Shown here one piece after another: positions 60,190 through 64,000 of a stretch of DNA of 64,000 nucleotides. The stretch spans positions 1,118,501 through 1,182,500 of the forward strand of contig NZ_CP110848.1 of assembly GCF_026240635.1 (NCBI RefSeq), in the 5' to 3' direction. The position numbers and the translations under genes are program-made. The stretch comes from Trichothermofontia sichuanensis B231. GTDB lineage: Bacteria; Cyanobacteriota; Cyanobacteriia; B231. The notes beneath the pieces were generated by a model that was not told where the DNA came from, did no database searches, and worked only from the letters and a program-made list of their open reading frames with translations. Within the stretch, counting starts at the first letter, position 1; each line of letters begins with the position of its first letter.

Positions 60190-61992
60190 TCACACAGCAA
60201 ATCTGATCTTAAAAAAGGCTGTCCCTTGTTTGATCCCCGCGTCACTGCCATAGCTCGTAAAGGTGATAGTTTCCAGACGATCGAAAAGGGGTTTGGCGGC
60301 AAATTCCAAGAGGCGGAAAAGGGGGAGTTTTTGCACGATCGCGGGTCGTCCCTCGTGCCAATTGAGATACACCAGTCCTTCGTTGGGGGTACTGAGTCGG
60401 GCCATTGCAGTCGCTAACGCTGATGGTTGATTAGCAGGCGCCGCAGCGGCGGCAAGGGCAGCATTCATAGCCTCCAGGGACGTTGCCAAGATCTCATACT
60501 CACCGACGGTAGTGTGGACACCCAACACGTCGGCTTTAATCTCTGGCTTATCCTCGCCCCGCCGGAAGGGGCGAGGATTGGTCGTCGTGGTTAGGCGGGT
60601 CCAGGCATAGACCTGGCGCTCGCCCAGAGGGAAGGGGCCGGTACTGAATCCCTGGTCTTGGGCAATTTCATCCAGGTGGGCGATCGCAGCATCGGTTTGG
60701 GCAGAGCGATGGGCGATAAACAGCCAATCGGCACAGGGGCGTATCCCGCTAGCCGTTGGCGTCATGGTAGGCAATAGCCCGATCGCGTAGTCGCCCCGTA
60801 CCCAGCTAAAGATATCCGTGGGTAAATCCACGCCGCGCCGCTGCTGAAGATTTTGGACGACTTGCGTCAGGACTTGCTCGGCCTGGGGATAGCCCTGGAG
60901 ATCGGTCTGCAGTTGCTGCCAGAACTGCTGAAGATCGACCCCGGCAATCACCAGCGCACTGGTGGCTGGAACATACTGAAGTGCTGCCACGGGTTCCGAG
61001 AGGGTTGCCGGGGTACTGGGCAGGGTTTGGCCGGCTGCCGGGAGCAGGGCCGTATCAAGCCGAAGCCCCTGACGGGTGAGGCCCAGGTTCAACGCCAAAC
61101 TGCCATACCGGGGGCTGGCGGTTGTGGCTACCTGTCCCTTGCCCTGGCCGGCAGGGCGGGCTGCCTGCTGCCACGCCTGGAGTTGACCAAAATTGAGATA
61201 GGCCAACCCGATGCGGGGCTGTTCTAAATGTTCAAGCGCCTGTTGATAGGCGGAAGTGCTAGCTAAATTCAGGTCGGGGGCCTGGAGATTATTGACGGCA
61301 TCGCGCAAGACCTTGGGACTGTTGGCCAGCAGCACGAAGCGATCGCCCACCATCGTCGTAGCCAGCGTCCGCATAAAGTCCCGTTGGAACGGCAGGGCTA
61401 TGCGGGCATCCATCTGGGCATCCGTCTGGGCATCCGCTGTCATCGCCTCGCCATAGACCAGTGCGACCCCCTTGTAGTCCTCAAATACCAGTTCCGTGCC
61501 TGCCCCCGCTCGCCGTTGCCAAAACCGTTGTAGCCATGCCCGACTGGCGTCCGGATTGCGGGTTGTGAGCACAGCCAGATACCCCGGTTGCCAGCCCGTG
61601 CTGGGGTCGTAGTCGAGGTCGGGGGTCATGACCGCCAGGGTAATTTCCTCGCCCAGCCAGGGTTGCAGATCCCGTGCATAGTCCCAATCCAGACCACTAC
61701 TGGCCAGCAAACGCTGTTGCAACTGCTCAAAGGCCGATCGCACTTGCCGCCGCCGGTCCACTGGCACCGCAATCTGGGCAGCGGTTTGCAGCCGATCGGG
61801 GTTAACCAGGAGCGATACCATGACCGGTGCCTGTTTCGCGACCAGAAACGCAGCGGCTGGCTGGGTATGTCCCCCTCCCCGGATCAAACTCAGCGGCCCA
61901 GCGGCCAGGATGGCATAGGCTCCCCCGCCGCCCAGAAGGAGCAACCCCACAACGATCGTGGCCAGCAACAGGAAAAACGAACGATGTTTCAT
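60190..61992 (-). CDS. DUF3352-family cyanobacterial envelope protein
   Basis: 600 residues from ATG at 61992 (MKHRSFFLLLATIVVGLLLL); ATG at 62004 is an alternative. One N-terminal transmembrane helix (or uncleaved signal) is followed by a large periplasmic or lumenal domain with the DUF3352 pattern: PDRLQTAAQIAVPVDRRRQV, then LQPWLGEEITLAVMTPD and DIFSWVRGDYAIGLLP. The family is typical of cyanobacteria and of unknown function. It is followed closely by ExbD, suggesting co-transcription and an envelope role. It is divergent from the type 2 idi gene. Confidence 0.85.
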   Translation of the reverse strand: MKHRSFFLLLATIVVGLLLLGGGGAYAILAAGPLSLIRGGGHTQPAAAFLVAKQAPVMVSLLVNPDRLQTAAQIAVPVDRRRQVRSAFEQLQQRLLASSGLDWDYARDLQPWLGEEITLAVMTPDLDYDPSTGWQPGYLAVLTTRNPDASRAWLQRFWQRRAGAGTELVFEDYKGVALVYGEAMTADAQTDAQMDARIALPFQRDFMRTLATTMVGDRFVLLANSPKVLRDAVNNLQAPDLNLASTSAYQQALEHLEQPRIGLAYLNFGQLQAWQQAARPAGQGKGQVATTASPRYGSLALNLGLTRQGLRLDTALLPAAGQTLPSTPATLSEPVAALQYVPATSALVIAGVDLQQFWQQLQTDLQGYPQAEQVLTQVVQNLQQRRGVDLPTDIFSWVRGDYAIGLLPTMTPTASGIRPCADWLFIAHRSAQTDAAIAHLDEIAQDQGFSTGPFPLGERQVYAWTRLTTTTNPRPFRRGEDKPEIKADVLGVHTTVGEYEILATSLEAMNAALAAAAAPANQPSALATAMARLSTPNEGLVYLNWHEGRPAIVQKLPLFRLLEFAAKPLFDRLETITFTSYGSDAGIKQGTAFFKIRFAV

Positions 61993-62174
61993 ATCAGTAG
62001 GCATTAATGAAAACGGTTCTGGCGGGTCCGGGCAGGTCCAGTGTCCAGACGGGACAGGTGCAGTGTCTAGACAGGTGCGCTGAACTAGTGCCATTATGCA
62101 ACCCAGGGTGGCAGACTCATCCTGGGGATTTGCCAAAGATTTTCAAAGATGATTTGCAAAAACACTGTGGCGCT

Positions 62175-63239
62175 ATGACCGTTGAATCATCCTTCGCCCC
62201 GCCGGCAATACCTGTGCCGACGACCCAAACCCGCAAGGCCGAGCACCTTCGCATTTGTTTGGAGGAAGATGTGCAATGTCAGGCGGTGACAACGGGTCTA
62301 GAGCGCTATCGTTTTCAACACTGTTGCCTGCCAGAGTTAAATCTCGCTGAAGTTGATCTGCGGACTGAGTTTCTGGGGAAACCCCTAGGGGCACCGTTTC
62401 TCATTTCTTCGATGACGGGGGGAACAGAACAGGCCAAACTGATCAATCAACGCCTTGCCGCGATCGCCCAGACCCATCGTCTAGCGATGGGTGTTGGTTC
62501 CCAGCGAGTTGCCGTCGAAACACCGCAGTTGGCCGATACGTTTCAAGTGCGGTCCCTGGCTCCTGATATCCTGTTATTCGCCAATCTGGGGGCAGTGCAG
62601 TTGAACTATGGCTATGGCCTTGCCGAAGCCCGACAGTTGGTTGACTGGCTGGAAGCCGATGCCCTCATCCTGCACCTGAATCCCCTGCAAGAGTGCATCC
62701 AACCCGATGGAGATACTAACTTCCGGGGCCTGCTCGATAAAATTGCCCAACTTTGCCAGCAACTGCCTGTCCCAGTCATTGCCAAAGAAGTGGGGAATGG
62801 CATTTCTGCGCAAATGGCGCAGCAATTGCTAGCAGCGGGGGTTCAGGCGATCGATGTAGCGGGAGCGGGCGGCACCTCCTGGGCCAAGGTAGAACGGGAG
62901 CGGGCCACAACCCCCTTACAACGTCGTCTCGGCCAAACCTTTGGCGATTGGGGCATTCCCACCGCTGACTGTATTACCCAGATTCGGGCTATCCTCCCCA
63001 CGGTTCCCCTGATTGCCTCCGGGGGGCTACGCAATGGGCTGGATGCGGCTAAGGCGATCGCCCTCGGTGCGGATCTGGTGGGGTTAGCCCGTCCCTTTCT
63101 CCAGGCGGCCTGTGAGTCTGAGGCAGCGCTAGTCTTCCTGGCGGAGGCCCTGATTGCAGAATTGCGGGTGACGTTATTTTGTACAGGGAATGGGACGCTA
63201 GTGGCTTTGCAACAATCGCGATCGTTGAGCCTTTGCTGA
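62175..63239 (+). CDS. fni: Isopentenyl-diphosphate delta-isomerase, type 2
   Basis: The FMN- and NADPH-dependent isomerase that interconverts IPP and DMAPP, supplying carotenoid, phytol and quinone synthesis. 354 residues from ATG at 62175, where family similarity begins; the longer frame to 62007 is not conserved. Signatures: RKAEHLRIC near the start, [44 protein letters not shown] (metal-binding), [20 protein letters not shown] and [20 protein letters not shown] (FMN phosphate). It is divergent from DUF3352, with no likely partner genes nearby. Confidence 0.96.
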   Translation: MTVESSFAPPAIPVPTTQTRKAEHLRICLEEDVQCQAVTTGLERYRFQHCCLPELNLAEVDLRTEFLGKPLGAPFLISSMTGGTEQAKLINQRLAAIAQTHRLAMGVGSQRVAVETPQLADTFQVRSLAPDILLFANLGAVQLNYGYGLAEARQLVDWLEADALILHLNPLQECIQPDGDTNFRGLLDKIAQLCQQLPVPVIAKEVGNGISAQMAQQLLAAGVQAIDVAGAGGTSWAKVERERATTPLQRRLGQTFGDWGIPTADCITQIRAILPTVPLIASGGLRNGLDAAKAIALGADLVGLARPFLQAACESEAALVFLAEALIAELRVTLFCTGNGTLVALQQSRSLSLC

Positions 63240-63401
63240 ACTAAAGAACATTGGCAATCAGCATATTGTGAGCCAGGTTGCAAACACAACTTGATGACAA
63301 AACCCATCGACGGTAAAAGCCCTACTCAACAAGTGCTGACTCAAAGTGTGCCCAAGCAGCGGCGATCGTCTTTCTGATCAGCGTGGCAGCCCTAGAAGCT
63401 A
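63240..63401. other. Intergenic sequence after fni
   Basis: No gene or terminator is visible in these bases. Element B8 occupies the following 103 bases of the 367-base gap. Confidence 0.4.
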
Positions 63402-63504
63402 TAGTCATTACAATTTAAGCTGAAACAGCACCCTCACCCCCCACTCCTCTCCCAGTGCGGAAGAGGGGAGTTAAAAATTGTATCGTTCTTATTTGGATTG
63501 ACCA
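63402..63504 (-). repeat. Family B element, copy B8 (inverted)
   Basis: 103 bases in reverse orientation, TAGTCATTACAATTTAAG to ATTTGGATTGACCA, flanked by TA at 63400-63401 and 63505-63506. It is closest to B3 in sequence and orientation. Confidence 0.85.
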
Positions 63505-63606
63505 TATTTTGGATCAAGAAGACGATACCTTGCCCTAGCTTGCGTGCCATCTATAAGCTGAATTTAAGAGATTTGGTGTAGTCCGAGACGCCATTCAGGA
63601 GGCTTG

Positions 63607-64000
63607 ATGATCATTACTGCCATCAAACCTAATCAAACCCCTCAACCTGTACGATTTACGGTGCAGGATTATCACCGTTTAGTGGCCTTGGGGTTTCTCA
63701 ACGAAGATGACCATATCGAGCTAATTCGGGGGGAGTTGATTCAAATGGCCGCCAAGGGTACAGCCCACGCAACCTGTCTTCGACGGTTACTGCGGATTTT
63801 ACCTGGAATCATTGGCGATCGCGCCACTCTTCAGTGCCAGTCACCCATCACCATCGCCTTTGATGGAGAGCCAGAGCCAGATTTGGCAATTGTGAGGAAC
63901 CGAGAGGCTGATTATGAATCAGCCCATCCAACCCCTGCGGACACGCTGCTGGTTATGGAAGTGGCGGATTCATCACTGGAGTACGATCGCACAGTGAAGT
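63607..64000 (+). CDS. Uma2-family (DUF820) endonuclease-like protein, partial at the window end
   Basis: The frame is open to the window end, giving 131 residues. The start MIITAIKPNQTPQPVRFTVQ and DYHRLVALGFLNEDDHIELI, followed by RGELIQMAAKG, fit the Uma2 PD-(D/E)XK fold, and PEPDLAIV and VMEVADSS are the expected acidic catalytic segments. Uma2 proteins are highly amplified in cyanobacteria, and their role is not known. AGGAGG at 63597-63602 is 4 bases before ATG at 63607. About one third of the usual length is missing beyond the window. Confidence 0.85.
   Translation, partial: MIITAIKPNQTPQPVRFTVQDYHRLVALGFLNEDDHIELIRGELIQMAAKGTAHATCLRRLLRILPGIIGDRATLQCQSPITIAFDGEPEPDLAIVRNREADYESAHPTPADTLLVMEVADSSLEYDRTVK

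Noticed and set aside
1-64000. CRISPR arrays, tRNA, rRNA and full insertion sequences
   Set aside because: The repeats present are dispersed or simple tandems without uniform spacers. No cloverleaf with CCA-type ends or TTCAA loop was seen between genes, and no transposase gene was found. A tRNA scan could still reveal something missed by eye.

Overview
The window is a piece of a cyanobacterial chromosome. The octamer GCGATCGC (HIP1) and its GCGATCG variants are scattered through almost every gene. Many products are typical of or restricted to cyanobacteria: a cyanobacterial Hfq beside dapF, a 40-residue Psb35-like photosystem II protein, an SLH/OprB iron-uptake-type porin, a prohibitin, type 2 isopentenyl-PP isomerase, DUF3352, DUF4327-like and Npun_F0494-like proteins, and the cobalamin genes cobH and cobQ. 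Family-typical protein lengths and intact catalytic motifs suggest a free-living species. I cannot name the genus.

Layout. 1-6.2 kb: an unknown membrane protein, an M42 peptidase, murG, a DUF4351-type protein with a truncated copy of its own start behind it, trpS and a VOC protein. 6.2-11.3 kb: a sigma-like protein, an exported TPR protein and proS. 11.3-18.7 kb: an MFS transporter, a prenyltransferase-fold protein, an ICMT-like methyltransferase, a prohibitin, a HAD hydrolase, purF and a YCII protein. 18.7-25.3 kb: a methyltransferase, a diguanylate cyclase, a beta-CASP nuclease-like protein, a Psb35-like gene, argB and a PHP-domain protein. 25.5-31.1 kb (minus strand): cobH, then a four-gene signalling cluster of GHKL kinase-like protein, STAS protein, class III adenylyl cyclase and SpoIIE-type phosphatase. 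31.4-41.5 kb: a coiled-coil protein, a class V aminotransferase, a KefB-type antiporter, hfq and dapF (divergent), a TPR protein overlapping dapF, and an AI-2E-type exporter. 41.9-50.7 kb: DUF4327-like, YihY/BrkB, the porin, a GAF-GAF-PAS adenylyl cyclase, cobQ and an Npun_F0494-like protein. 51-58.6 kb: two sensor histidine kinases, a NIL/ferredoxin protein and an SLH lipoprotein. 59-64 kb: DUF2237, ExbD, DUF3352, type 2 idi and a Uma2-family gene cut by the window end.

Signalling is heavily represented. There are two adenylyl cyclases, one diguanylate cyclase, two histidine kinases and a complete partner-switch set. The diguanylate cyclase and one adenylyl cyclase carry the same N-terminal coiled-coil module with two HGD motifs exactly 53 residues apart.

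The intergenic regions are the most unusual part. They hold at least four families of short, non-coding, terminal-inverted-repeat elements (called A to D here), several with visible target duplications. One copy (B6) sits inside another (D2), and an intact D1 elsewhere in the window shows the empty site, proving a TA duplication. A family A copy forms the last seven codons of murG, and a B-type element lies 28 bases upstream of the DUF2237 start. Perfect or near-perfect tandem duplications of 11-24 bases are also common between genes, two of them spanning stop codons. No CRISPR array, tRNA, rRNA or full-length insertion sequence was found.
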